From contig NZ_JAUSZD010000002.1 in assembly GCF_030817275.1 (NCBI RefSeq), positions 4,960,001 to 5,024,000 on the forward strand: DNA of 64,000 nt, written 5' to 3'. A program made the translations under genes and the position numbers. Of the stretch, positions 26,276 through 34,886 are shown piece after piece (the stretch's first letter is position 1; every line of letters starts with the position of its first letter). This stretch comes from Paenibacillus sp. V4I7 (lineage in GTDB: Bacteria > Bacillota > Bacilli > Paenibacillales > NBRC-103111). The notes below the pieces were generated by a model. That model was not told the DNA's origin. It saw nothing but the letters and a program-made list of their open reading frames with translations, and did no database searches.

Positions 26276-26328
26276 GATTTCTTTACACTCCACATCCTAA
26301 TATTACACCTAGAGAAGGAGTTGCATAA

Positions 26329-26538
26329 ATGGCTAATAACAACACATTAGTAGTTCCACAAGCAAAGGCAGCTTTAAATCAATTGAAGGTTGAAATAGCT
26401 CAAGAGCTTGGAATTCCATTCCAACCAAATGCATATAACGGAAACCTCGCCACACGCGATGCTGGTGCAATAGGTGGGAATATTACAAAAAGATTAGTGC
26501 AAATAGCTGAGCAACAACTTTCCAGCTTCCAACGCTAA
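26329..26538 (+). CDS. Alpha/beta-type small acid-soluble spore protein
   Basis: 69 residues with both SASP blocks: ALNQLKVEIAQELGIPF (first helix, including the EIA germination-protease site) and NGNLATRDAGAIGGNITKRL with the second DNA-binding helix, ending LVQIAEQQL. These proteins coat spore DNA, force it toward the A form and protect it from UV. AAGGAG ribosome site. It follows the RsfA-type gene and is closed by a strong terminator. Normal length for the family. Confidence 0.96.
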   Translation: MANNNTLVVPQAKAALNQLKVEIAQELGIPFQPNAYNGNLATRDAGAIGGNITKRLVQIAEQQLSSFQR

Positions 26539-26566
26539 TCCTCTGATGTAGGAGCAAGCAAGCACG

Positions 26567-26615
26567 AAAAGACTACAAACCCTTTTTCTCCTAAGGTGAA
26601 TTGTAGTCTTTTTTA
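26567..26615 (+). terminator. Terminator of the SASP gene
   Basis: AAAAGACTACAA and TTGTAGTCTTTT pair over 12 bp, followed by further T. It functions on both strands. Confidence 0.8.
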
Positions 26616-26866
26616 CGTTGTGAAGTAGTGTATATTGATATTCATACTATTTATATTTCCAGAGCTATATCCGATACGAAGTGCCGGGAACAGGACTTTA
26701 CTAAAGGTGCCGATATAAATAACCCGTTTGGGATCCATTGCGTATAGAGGTGCTATGGGATCGCCGTAATATCGGAATTCTCTGTCATAGTCATCTTCCA
26801 CAATGCAGCTTTCGTTTTCCCTCGCATATCGAATCAAGACGGCTCGGCGACCTGCCGGCAGAAGTT
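26613..26866 (-). pseudogene. MocR/PdxR-type (GntR-aminotransferase) regulator remnant
   Basis: The minus strand reads PAGRRAVLIRYARENESCIV, then EDDYDREFRYYGDPIAPLYA and RVIYIGTFSKVLFPALRIGY. This is the PLP-binding core of MocR-type aminotransferase-like regulators; the Lys in GTFSK is the cofactor lysine. Only about 80 of about 470 residues remain. The 5' side breaks directly into an IS110 fragment and the 3' side runs into the SASP terminator, so the gene is dead. Confidence 0.7.
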
Positions 26867-26870
26867 CACA

Positions 26871-26953
26871 GCCCGGGCAACATGCATTTGCTGGGCAATA
26901 TCGATCCCGATGACCAAATGCTGAGGTAATCTTTTCAATAAGTTGATTTTTGT
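26871..26953 (-). mobile_element. IS110-family transposase N-terminal scrap
   Basis: The minus strand encodes NQLIEKIT then, after a one-base shift, HLVIGIDIAQQMHVARAVNF, matching the start of the IS110 copy at 2711 (NQLIENIT...VGVDIAQETHVARAVNF). The homology ends at AVNF and passes directly into the MocR-type remnant. Confidence 0.7.
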
Positions 26954-27028
26954 CTAGCCTAGGATCATTATCATTTTAAGTCGTATAACTTCCGGTAACG
27001 TTCAGAAAAAAAATGATGTCAGTTTATG

Positions 27029-27958
27029 TTAATACCCGTTTTTTATCCTGTTGTACTCTTCCATTGTTATTGAAAGTACAGTTCCGTGCTTGAAGCGGTA
27101 AGGGAAGCTGAAGCTTTCATCCGACCGGATAAAGAGTCCACTATCAATCTCATCTGCTATAAAAGGGACATAGCCTTGCCCTTCTCCCTCGACACCGAAA
27201 AAATCCAGCATCAGGCACCATTTACCATTTGTCAGCTTATACGCGGTAGGCGCTTCATAGGCAGGGTGGCCGAGCTTTGCCATTTCCCCATTAAAAGCCT
27301 CGATTGTTGCGTATTCACCGATAAGGGTTTCTCCCTTTTGCAGTATAATCCCAGTAGGGTTTGCTTCGCTTTTCAAGAATCGGTAATACATGCCGTTTTC
27401 CTCGTAGATGGCAGAATCAATTACCCCGCTATCTTCCTTTTGGTACAACAGCTGTGGTTTAGTAAAGCTTTCAAAATCCTTTGTTCGAGAGTAATAGATG
27501 ACTTTATGCTCGAAATTATTGGAAGCATGAGCCGATGACCAGTGAATGACGTAGTCTTTTTTGATATGATCGTAAATCACATCCGGCGCCCAAAGACAAC
27601 CAAAATCCTCGTCGCCTAATTCGATCATTCTTTGTTCCGACCAGTTCAGAATGTCATCCGATTCCCACAAGGAAAGGCATTTGCTTCCCTCTCTGACGAT
27701 GTTCTCCCAGCTTCCCCTGTACTTGGTATTCAGACAGTTGGCAAGACTCAAGTCGGTGGCAAGTATATAAAATTTGCCGTACTTCGTTCGTACGATTGTA
27801 TGGTCTCGAACTCCCTTATCACCTTTTTCACTCCAGATAACGGGTTGTCCACCGTTTACCTGTTCCCAGTTAAACCCGTCAGTACTAAGTGCATAATATA
27901 CCTGCTCGCCATCAGGGGTTTTCTTTTCTTTAAAATGTACGAATAAATAAGCTTCCAT
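27029..27958 (-). CDS. GH43-like glycosidase (five-bladed propeller), probable arabinosidase
   Basis: 309 residues, no signal peptide, so cytoplasmic. Propeller motifs typical of the GH43/GH62/GH117 superfamily: GDKGVRDHTIVRTKYGKFYI (candidate catalytic Asp in VRDH), GCLWAPDVIYDHIKKDYVIH, YYSRTKDFESFTKPQLLY, GVIDSAIYEENGMYYRFLKS (candidate acid/modulator region). It is the last gene of the minus-strand arabinan cluster, 60 bp after another GH43 gene, and the two are not close copies, which suggests different linkages. Removing arabinose from imported oligosaccharides is the likely job; the subfamily and bond are not readable. GAGGAG ribosome site. Confidence 0.75.
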   Translation of the reverse strand: MEAYLFVHFKEKKTPDGEQVYYALSTDGFNWEQVNGGQPVIWSEKGDKGVRDHTIVRTKYGKFYILATDLSLANCLNTKYRGSWENIVREGSKCLSLWESDDILNWSEQRMIELGDEDFGCLWAPDVIYDHIKKDYVIHWSSAHASNNFEHKVIYYSRTKDFESFTKPQLLYQKEDSGVIDSAIYEENGMYYRFLKSEANPTGIILQKGETLIGEYATIEAFNGEMAKLGHPAYEAPTAYKLTNGKWCLMLDFFGVEGEGQGYVPFIADEIDSGLFIRSDESFSFPYRFKHGTVLSITMEEYNRIKNGY

Positions 27959-28018
27959 TAGAATGAATTACTCCTCTTCATATCGATAAAAGGTATGATC
28001 CTGAGTGCTTACAGCATT

Positions 28019-28975
28019 TCACTCGGGTTCGCCGAATTCTGGGAACCCTTCCTCGTTCCAATCCAATACTTTGGCACGTGCATGACGATTGGGGTCGTAA
28101 AGCGGATCGACGACGATTTCCTTATAGTCACGGGAATGGTAAACCAGGATATCGGCCGAACCGTCTTCCGAAACGGTGAAGCAGTTGTGACCCGGGCCAT
28201 ATTCTCCGGATTCTTCGCTCGTTCGGAAGACGGGCTCAGGAGATTTCGTCCAGGAATTCGGATCCAACATATCGCTATCGTCCGAAGCCGAGAGCAATCC
28301 CATACAATAATTGCTGTCCGTAGCGCTTGCCGAATAACTGATAAATATTTTGCCGTTCTTCTTCAGTACCGCAGGACCTTCATTCACCCGGTGGCCAATG
28401 ATTTCCCAAGCATATTCCGGTTTCGAAAGCAGGACCTGCTCGCCGCGAATCGTCCATGGATCGGACATCTCGGCGATATACAGATTGGAATCGCCTTGAT
28501 TGTATTGCGCCCAAACCAAATATCTTACGCCCCGATGCTCGAAGGATGTAGCATCCAAAGAGAAGGAGTCCAAATTGGTCCGAAGCTGACCTTTTTCCAC
28601 CCATGTCGGTTCCAGCGGGTTGGCCGCATCATTTTCCAGGACGTACATACGGATCTCCCACGCCGTCTCGTACTCATCCGATCCGCCTGCGGCAAAATAG
28701 ATATACCATTTACCGTCGATATAATGGAGTTCGGGCGCCCAAATATGCCCGCTCATTCTGCCCTTCTCGTGTTTTCGCCAAATGACGACCGGTTCGGCGG
28801 TACCGAGCTCCTGAATCGTTCTTGCCCTTCTAAGCTCGATGCAGTCGTACGAGGGAACGGAAGCGGTAAAATAATAGTAGCCGTCCGTATGTTTATAAAT
28901 CCAGGGGTCAGCCCGCTGTTCGACGAGCGGGTTAGGGAATTGACGTTTGATTTGAATTTGTTCTTTTGTCATCAT
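28019..28975 (-). CDS. GH43 family glycosidase (alpha-L-arabinofuranosidase/arabinanase type)
   Basis: 318 residues, no signal peptide. Family GH43 landmarks: the catalytic base Asp in EQRADPWIYKHTDGYYYFTA near 22, HIWAPELHYIDGKWYIYFAA (blade II), the pKa-modulating Asp in SLDATSFEHRGVRYLVW, and the general acid Glu in HRVNEGPAVLKKNGKIFISY. YGPGHNCFTVSEDG completes the propeller. This looks like an intact inverting enzyme acting on alpha-L-arabinofuranosides. GGAG lies 6 nt before the ATG and only 10 bp separate it from the GH51 gene, so they are co-translated. Substrate: arabinan or arabinoxylan fragments (inference from GH51 neighbour). Confidence 0.85.
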   Translation of the reverse strand: MMTKEQIQIKRQFPNPLVEQRADPWIYKHTDGYYYFTASVPSYDCIELRRARTIQELGTAEPVVIWRKHEKGRMSGHIWAPELHYIDGKWYIYFAAGGSDEYETAWEIRMYVLENDAANPLEPTWVEKGQLRTNLDSFSLDATSFEHRGVRYLVWAQYNQGDSNLYIAEMSDPWTIRGEQVLLSKPEYAWEIIGHRVNEGPAVLKKNGKIFISYSASATDSNYCMGLLSASDDSDMLDPNSWTKSPEPVFRTSEESGEYGPGHNCFTVSEDGSADILVYHSRDYKEIVVDPLYDPNRHARAKVLDWNEEGFPEFGEPE

Positions 28976-28985
28976 AATGAACTCC

Positions 28986-31367
28986 TTATCTTACTCTGAA
29001 TACAGTAATAGAATGTTTGGGGAAATCGTAATGAAAACTGCAGTCTTCCGTACTGAATTCCTTCTGTTTCGGCAGCACCCGTTCAGGCGACTCGAATGTA
29101 TTTTCGTCATCCAGCGCATGGCCGGACATCTCGTATACATCAACGGTCAACGACGTTTTATGCAAATCCGCCAAAGCAATCTGTGCGCGAACGCTATTCT
29201 CCTGTACATTGACAACCTTGACGATGACATCCCCTGTTGAATGCTCGTAACTTGCAGAATAATACAGAGGTTCGATCACCGGAAGCTTGTCTTCCGTGTC
29301 ATGGAACAGCACACCATCGATCCAAGCACGGATTTTTCTTCCTGATATCTCCAATGTTAACTCGTATTCCATGTCAGGTTCCACGTTAAATATACTTTGG
29401 GTCAGACAAGAGGTTCTTCCATCCACCCTGGAACAGAGCGCGGAATCCTGATTCTGCCATCCGCCAAAGTCCCAAATTAGCTGATTGTCGCCGTCGCGTT
29501 TTCCGAAATAAATCTCGAACCCTTTGGGTCCGCTGATTTTTTTGGCTTTCAGACTCAGCGTATAATTCTCCCAATCCGTTTCTCCCAAGTCCAGTGTTCG
29601 TATTGAGGTTCCGCCCAGCCGGTCTTCATCCGTATCCGACAACTCGGCAGACAAGCCGTTCAACTCTTTCATTTCTCCGGTATCGTTGTTAACTAGTTTC
29701 ATATCCCAAAAACGGAAGGAACAACGGTCTGTCCCGAGTGCAAACGCTCCGTTAATCGGCTTCATTGTGCTTTCCTGTTTTTCATCTAACCCGTTTGCTT
29801 CAATTTGTAAGAGTTGATCTCCTTGGTGGTGCATAAACAGCTTCTGCACATAATAATTGGCGGTACCGTATACTTCATGATTGTTGAACCAGATCATGTC
29901 CGGTTTCCAATTGACATAATCGACATTGCACAGCATCGGCGCATAACAGGCCAGTCCTACTGCATGAGCATTTTTTTCCAAGCCCGTCATAAAAGCAGCT
30001 TCTACAAGGGCGTTATAATAAGTGTTTCCCCATGAAGCATATTCGCCCAAAAACACCTTTGGTTCATCTGCTTTGAAATTGTCGTAACGGTGGTAATGGG
30101 CCAGAAACCATTCCGGTGACTGATAATAGTGCTCGTCCACAAGATCCGATTTATTTTCTTTGGCAGAGTTCCAGCCGCGTTCATATTCGCCGCCGGCCGC
30201 AAACGGACCGGCGGAGTTGATGATCTTGATATCCGGATATTTCTCCTTAATCGCTCTATGGAAATAAGGATAGCGTTCAAAAAACGGTTCTCCGACTTCT
30301 TCGTTTCCGATGCCGATATACTCCAAGCCAAACGGCTCCGGGTGACCCAACTCCGCCCTTATGGCCCCCCATTCAGTTGAAGGTTCACCATTGGCAAATT
30401 CGATCAAATCAAGCGCGTCATCAATCCAGGGCTGCAGCTCATCAAGCGGAACGATTCGTTTATGGTGCGGGTCAACTCCGCCTGGCAGGATCGGTATCGG
30501 CTTGGCGCCAATATCCTCGCAGAACAGAAAGTATTCATAATAACCCAAACCGAGTGTTTGATTGTAGCTCCAATTATTCCGTCTGGCCGGTCTTTGTGCT
30601 ATATCACCTATTGTGTTTTTCCAGCGGTACATCGAGTTTCGATCATCGGGATTCAAAGAACCGTCGTGTATTAGGCAGCCTCCCGGAAACCGCATAAACT
30701 TAGGTCTAAGATCCGCGAGCAAGGCGGCAATGTCTTCCCGCATGCCGTTCGACCGATTGCGAAAGGTCTTTTCCGGAAAAAGAGACACCATATCGAGAAA
30801 TAGCTTTCCTTTTCCTTTCGTTACAATCACAAGGCGGCTGCTGGTATCGGTGGCATTGGCCGTAATGGTTACTTCATATTTGGCCCATTCGGATGAATTC
30901 GCCACAATCGTTGCCTCACCATGAACGGTACCGTCCGTCCCTTCAATCGTTACGACAACAGGCTCGTCAAAGCTGGCATCCCGCCGTGCATAAACCGAAA
31001 AGAGATACTTTTCTCCCTGTTTGACGGGAATGCCGCTGTTAAAACCAAGGTTCATAATCCCGACGCCATCGCCCTCCGATATCATATCAATAGCAACATA
31101 ATGCGGGTTACGTGTGTTCAAAGGATGACTGTCTTCAACGGTGATTTCTGCCTTTCCACCACCCCGTTCGATCTTTTCCCAGGCTGTTAAAGCATGGTAT
31201 TCTGCACGATCGATCGGATCAAATTCAAATGAACGGTTCTGAACAAGCTCTGCATAAAGCCCGCCGTCTGCCGCATGATTCAAATCCTCGAAAAAAATGC
31301 CGAACAGGTCTCCTAATTCCGCACCCGGCTTTTGTATATATACAGTTAATGTTGGTTGTGTAGTCAT
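28986..31367 (-). CDS. GH51-type alpha-L-arabinofuranosidase with inserted lectin-like domain
   Basis: About 793 residues. N-terminal signature AELGDLFGIFFEDLNHAADG (GH51), a CBM4/9-like sandwich at about 85-205, then the (beta/alpha)8 barrel: KFMRFPGGCLIHDGSLNPDD, acid/base Glu in EYIGIGNEEVGEP, nucleophile Glu in VFLGEYASWGNT. Between barrel and final beta-domain sits a lamin-G/LamG-like segment (LGETDWENYTLSLKAKKISG, FEIYFGKRDGDNQLIWDFGG) that is longer than in minimal GH51 enzymes. No signal peptide: cytoplasmic. ATG at 31367 is preferred, with AAAGGAG upstream; the ATG ten codons earlier lacks a ribosome site. A cre-like AAGCGCTT core lies at about 31407. It liberates arabinose from arabino-oligosaccharides imported by the adjacent transporter. 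Confidence 0.88.
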   Translation of the reverse strand: MTTQPTLTVYIQKPGAELGDLFGIFFEDLNHAADGGLYAELVQNRSFEFDPIDRAEYHALTAWEKIERGGGKAEITVEDSHPLNTRNPHYVAIDMISEGDGVGIMNLGFNSGIPVKQGEKYLFSVYARRDASFDEPVVVTIEGTDGTVHGEATIVANSSEWAKYEVTITANATDTSSRLVIVTKGKGKLFLDMVSLFPEKTFRNRSNGMREDIAALLADLRPKFMRFPGGCLIHDGSLNPDDRNSMYRWKNTIGDIAQRPARRNNWSYNQTLGLGYYEYFLFCEDIGAKPIPILPGGVDPHHKRIVPLDELQPWIDDALDLIEFANGEPSTEWGAIRAELGHPEPFGLEYIGIGNEEVGEPFFERYPYFHRAIKEKYPDIKIINSAGPFAAGGEYERGWNSAKENKSDLVDEHYYQSPEWFLAHYHRYDNFKADEPKVFLGEYASWGNTYYNALVEAAFMTGLEKNAHAVGLACYAPMLCNVDYVNWKPDMIWFNNHEVYGTANYYVQKLFMHHQGDQLLQIEANGLDEKQESTMKPINGAFALGTDRCSFRFWDMKLVNNDTGEMKELNGLSAELSDTDEDRLGGTSIRTLDLGETDWENYTLSLKAKKISGPKGFEIYFGKRDGDNQLIWDFGGWQNQDSALCSRVDGRTSCLTQSIFNVEPDMEYELTLEISGRKIRAWIDGVLFHDTEDKLPVIEPLYYSASYEHSTGDVIVKVVNVQENSVRAQIALADLHKTSLTVDVYEMSGHALDDENTFESPERVLPKQKEFSTEDCSFHYDFPKHSITVFRVR

Positions 31368-31500
31368 CACTATATCGACTCCTTTGTTCCTTTTCATTCG
31401 ATTTTAAGCGCTTGTTCATCCGAAAACAATCATTTATAGTGGTTAAAAGCTGACCTATTGTGCTTTTTGAAGGCGTAGATCGCCGTAAGATTTCCAATTT

Positions 31501-32337
31501 CTACCCTTTAACACCGGAAGTGACAACCCCTTCAATTAAGAACCGTTGACCGATAAAAAACAACAGAATGACCGGCAGCATAAACAGAAGGGATGCAGCT
31601 GCTGCGACTTGCTGTATAACAATGGTCGCATTTCCTGGCATTGTATAGCCTACAGTGCCTAACGCAGCGGCTAGCGGGTAATTGGATTCGTTCAGAAACA
31701 TGAATGGACCGATAAAATCTCCCCATGAGGCCTGGAAGCTCATAATCGAAACAGTCGCCATCACAGGCAGCGAAAGCGGGAGGAAAATATTCCAATACGT
31801 ACGGAAGATTGAGCAACCATCTATCCTTGCGGCTTCTTCCAATTCCTTAGGAATCGCTGAAAAGAATTGTCTGTATAGAAATATAAATAGTGCCGAGCCG
31901 CCAAGCCCCCAGATCAACCAAGGATAAAACGTATTGAGCAAACCATATTGATGAAATAAAAGAAAGGTCGGAATTTGCGTCACAATTCCAGGCACCATCA
32001 TCGTTGATAAGACAATCATAAATAAAAACTTTTTGCCTGGCGCTTGAATCCGCGAAAAAGCATACCCGACCAGCCCGCTTGATAAAGTTGTGGTAGCGAC
32101 AGAAATGACACAAATAATGACAGTGTTTTTCAAATATTTCCAAAAATCAATCATGGTTGTCGCAAACTTATAATTTTCGATATGGAAGCCTTGCGGCAAA
32201 AATCCCGGTGTAGAGTGCCACGGACTTAATGAATTGGATATTGTTAGAAAAAGCGGAATGATAAAAACGACAGAAAATGAAAGCAATAAAGCATAAACCA
32301 AATACGGAGCGAATCGACTAGACCCTGTGTTCTCCAT
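31501..32337 (-). CDS. Carbohydrate ABC permease, MalG/YtcP type
   Basis: 278 residues, six membrane spans, with the EAA loop EELEEAARIDGCSIFRTYWN (with G 3 residues on) that contacts the ATPase. CUT1-family inner-membrane subunit that pairs with the MalF-type permease encoded 3 bp upstream. No ATPase gene is in the cluster, so a shared MsmX-type ATPase elsewhere must drive it, as is usual in Bacillota. AGGAGGG ribosome site inside the end of the upstream gene. Transport of arabino-oligosaccharides inferred from neighbours. Confidence 0.92.
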   Translation of the reverse strand: MENTGSSRFAPYLVYALLLSFSVVFIIPLFLTISNSLSPWHSTPGFLPQGFHIENYKFATTMIDFWKYLKNTVIICVISVATTTLSSGLVGYAFSRIQAPGKKFLFMIVLSTMMVPGIVTQIPTFLLFHQYGLLNTFYPWLIWGLGGSALFIFLYRQFFSAIPKELEEAARIDGCSIFRTYWNIFLPLSLPVMATVSIMSFQASWGDFIGPFMFLNESNYPLAAALGTVGYTMPGNATIVIQQVAAAASLLFMLPVILLFFIGQRFLIEGVVTSGVKG

Positions 32338-32340
32338 CTT

Positions 32341-33300
32341 CTATCCCTCCTGATCCGTTTCGTAATAGACCCAATATTTGCTTGTCGCGAAGACAACAAT
32401 TGTCAACAGAAGAATGACGATAAACATGATCCAAAGCAACGCCATCCCGTAAGCAAACCGTTGGAAGGCAAAAACTTGCTGGAAGGCATGTACCGCATAC
32501 AAGTAATTGGGCCGGATCGGAGCATCTAAAAACTTTAGCCCTGTTAAAAGTATCGGTTGAATGTACATTTGAAACGCACCAATAATTGCCGTAACAACAT
32601 TAAAGAAAAGAACCGGAGTCATTAAAGGGATAGTAATGCTTATAAACCGTTTAAAAGCAGAGGCGCCATCAATGGATGAGGCTTCGTACAAGTCTCTCGA
32701 GATGCCCTTCAATCCGGCAAGATTGATTAAAATAGCGCCACCAGCTCCCCATAGCATCATAATGACCAATGAAAGAGTGGCGTGATCATAGCCCAGCCAG
32801 CTTACAGTGGGAAGGTGGAGAAAACTTAAAATATTGTTGATGATGCCATCCTTTTCAGCATACATAAAACGGAACATTAAACCTATGGAAACGACGGGAA
32901 CAATAGACGGGAGGTAAAAAATCGTCCGATAAATCCCCATTCCTCTAATTTTTTGATTTAATAACAAAGCCAGCAGCAAGCCAATGAGTGTTGAGATAGG
33001 CACATATAGGATGGTAACAAGAAATGTTCTCCCAAGTGCATACATGGCATCCGTATCTGTGAAAACATTTTTATAATTTTGCAGCCCTACTATTTTTAAA
33101 TGATTAATGTTAAATCCGACAAAATTGGTAAAGCTTAAATAGAGACCGTAGAGTAAAGGATATAACCCAAAAATCAGAAAAACAATGAACCATGGTGAAA
33201 TCATCAAGTAAAATGCCGTCGTACGGCGCGTCTTTTCACTTATTCCCTTACGAGCTTTGCTCTTTCCAACCGTTGTCGCGCTCAGAGCAGGTGTATGCAT
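32341..33300 (-). CDS. Carbohydrate ABC permease, MalF/UgpA type
   Basis: 319 residues with a cytoplasmic N-terminal tail (KSKARKGISEKTRRTTAFYL), six spans and the coupling motif GISRDLYEASSIDGASAFKR. First permease of the CUT1 importer; follows the binding-protein gene after a 69-bp gap that contains an 8-bp hairpin, an arrangement that usually lets the binding protein be made in excess. AGAGGAG ribosome site. Confidence 0.92.
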   Translation of the reverse strand: MHTPALSATTVGKSKARKGISEKTRRTTAFYLMISPWFIVFLIFGLYPLLYGLYLSFTNFVGFNINHLKIVGLQNYKNVFTDTDAMYALGRTFLVTILYVPISTLIGLLLALLLNQKIRGMGIYRTIFYLPSIVPVVSIGLMFRFMYAEKDGIINNILSFLHLPTVSWLGYDHATLSLVIMMLWGAGGAILINLAGLKGISRDLYEASSIDGASAFKRFISITIPLMTPVLFFNVVTAIIGAFQMYIQPILLTGLKFLDAPIRPNYLYAVHAFQQVFAFQRFAYGMALLWIMFIVILLLTIVVFATSKYWVYYETDQEG

Positions 33301-33325
33301 GGCAGGTTCTCTCCTCTTTATTTAA

Positions 33326-33353
33326 GAGGGAGAGCGCAATTAAACTCTCCCTC
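33326..33353 (-). promoter_or_regulatory. Intercistronic hairpin after the SBP gene
   Basis: GAGGGAGA/TCTCCCTC perfect 8-bp stem with a 12-nt loop, no strong T run, between the binding-protein and permease genes. Probably stabilises the upstream mRNA or partly terminates. Confidence 0.55.
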
Positions 33354-33369
33354 GATATGCATTCCTAAT

Positions 33370-34767
33370 TTACTTGCTTGATGCTGCACTTTTAGATTCC
33401 TCAATAATTTTGTTCGCATCTTTATTTAAGGCAATCATCGCATCATCCAGTGTTGCTTTACCGAAATAGACTGGCGTTAATTGCTTCTTCAAAAGGGTGT
33501 CTCCATTTAACAAGTAAGGGTTCATTTCGATAAATTTACCGCTGTATTTCAATTCATCTTGAAGGACTGCGTAGGTTTTTTTGTCAAACGCAGTTTCTTG
33601 TGGAATCATCGCAAGGAGATGCTTATAGGCAGGAACTCCCCAACCGCTTTTCGCGCGATCTTCCGCCGGTTTACCGCCAAAAAACCATTCATATACTTTC
33701 CATGCTTCATTTGGATGTTTCGTTGCCTTATTGATAATGGCGCCTGTTGCAGAGCCAGTAGGAGATACGCGTGTTCCGCCATCAGCAATTGGAGCAGGAA
33801 GCATCACATAATCGTCTAAATGCGTTTTTGCTTTTTCGTCGCCACGCAGCACCCCTGAAAACCAATAGCCGGCTTGAAACATTGCTAATTTGTCTGCCAG
33901 AAAGGATTCGCCGCCCCACGCAGCTTTATCTTGGTTGACTTGGTTCGGTCCATAGTTGCCTTTAACACCATCTACCCATAATTGTAAGGCTTGTTTGACT
34001 TCTGGTTTTGTAAAGTCAATTTTACTGTTATCTTCTGTGGAAAGCCTTACACCTTTACTCAATAAATAATCCATCAAAAAGGGTAAATCCGCTTCTCCTT
34101 TTCCACCTGATAGACCGTATTGCGTAATCGTATCGCCCTTTTTGATGGTTAATTTTTTCGCAAGATCGAACAGTTGGCTGTATGTCATGGGAACGGTTTC
34201 ACTCGGGATTGCGACGCCGGCTGCAGCAAACAATTTCTTATTGATCCATATCGAGAAATCCGAAGAAAAATCTTTAGGAATACCATAGATAGGGCCTTGT
34301 CCTTGCACCTTGCCGTCAAAGCGATAAACATCTACCGTAGGAACAAAATCATCTTTCTTTATCACTGTGCTTGTATCAATGTATTTGGTTAAATCCATAG
34401 CAATGCCGCGAATGACATAGGACGGAAGATCATTTACGCCCGTCATCCGGATAATATCCGGCGCTTCGCCAGTTGCTAATTGGGCGGCTAGTTTCGTTGT
34501 ATCTACATCTTCTCTTTGAATTTTAATGGTCGGATTTGCCGTTTCAAATTCTTTGATTTGATCCTTGGTAATTTCACCGTCACCCATGTTGAAACGTACA
34601 GTCACAGGACCAGCGCTCTTATTGCTGGCTGTCGCTTGGGCATTAGGCGAAGCACTTGTGCCCCCAGCAGTCTTGTTGTCGGTTGTTGTCTTTGCGCTGC
34701 CGCAAGCTGATAATAACAATGCGGTAGAGAGGATGAGGACGAAAGGCTTGGCAAAGTTCTTTTTCAA
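33370..34767 (-). CDS. Sugar-binding lipoprotein of the arabinan-cluster CUT1 importer
   Basis: 465 residues. Lipoprotein signal with lipobox LLLSAC (Cys about 22), then a Ser/Thr/Ala-rich tether and an SBP_bac_1 fold: IKIQREDVDTTKLAAQLATG, APDIIRMTGVNDLP, WINKKLFAAAGVAIP, AWKVYEWFFGGKPAEDRAKS. TTG start with AGGAGGG at good spacing. It is the first gene of the transport/enzyme part, downstream of the YesM/YesN-type pair, with a cre-like site in its promoter region. Captures oligosaccharides at the membrane for the permeases that follow. Confidence 0.92.
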   Translation of the reverse strand: MKKNFAKPFVLILSTALLLSACGSAKTTTDNKTAGGTSASPNAQATASNKSAGPVTVRFNMGDGEITKDQIKEFETANPTIKIQREDVDTTKLAAQLATGEAPDIIRMTGVNDLPSYVIRGIAMDLTKYIDTSTVIKKDDFVPTVDVYRFDGKVQGQGPIYGIPKDFSSDFSIWINKKLFAAAGVAIPSETVPMTYSQLFDLAKKLTIKKGDTITQYGLSGGKGEADLPFLMDYLLSKGVRLSTEDNSKIDFTKPEVKQALQLWVDGVKGNYGPNQVNQDKAAWGGESFLADKLAMFQAGYWFSGVLRGDEKAKTHLDDYVMLPAPIADGGTRVSPTGSATGAIINKATKHPNEAWKVYEWFFGGKPAEDRAKSGWGVPAYKHLLAMIPQETAFDKKTYAVLQDELKYSGKFIEMNPYLLNGDTLLKKQLTPVYFGKATLDDAMIALNKDANKIIEESKSAASSK

Positions 34768-34794
34768 TGTAGACCCTCCTAGATGTTTTTATAT

Positions 34795-34808
34795 TGAGAG
34801 CGTTTTCT
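34795..34808. promoter_or_regulatory. cre-like site in the SBP promoter region
   Basis: TGAGAGCGTTTTCT fits TGWNANCGNTNNCA except the last base. It lies 28 bp upstream of the start, where CcpA binding would block transcription of transporter and arabinosidase genes. Confidence 0.5.
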
Positions 34809-34886
34809 TTCTCTCTGATTAAAGTATATTTCTTGAAGGAGGAGACCTCAATCCGGTAAAATGACGACTTCTATGGTATTTTGCGG

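Noticed and set aside
27995..28999. A 334-codon plus-strand open frame
   Set aside because: It lies antisense across the intact GH43 gene (28019-28975), has no ribosome site and no family signature; it is a frame shadow of GC-rich codons.
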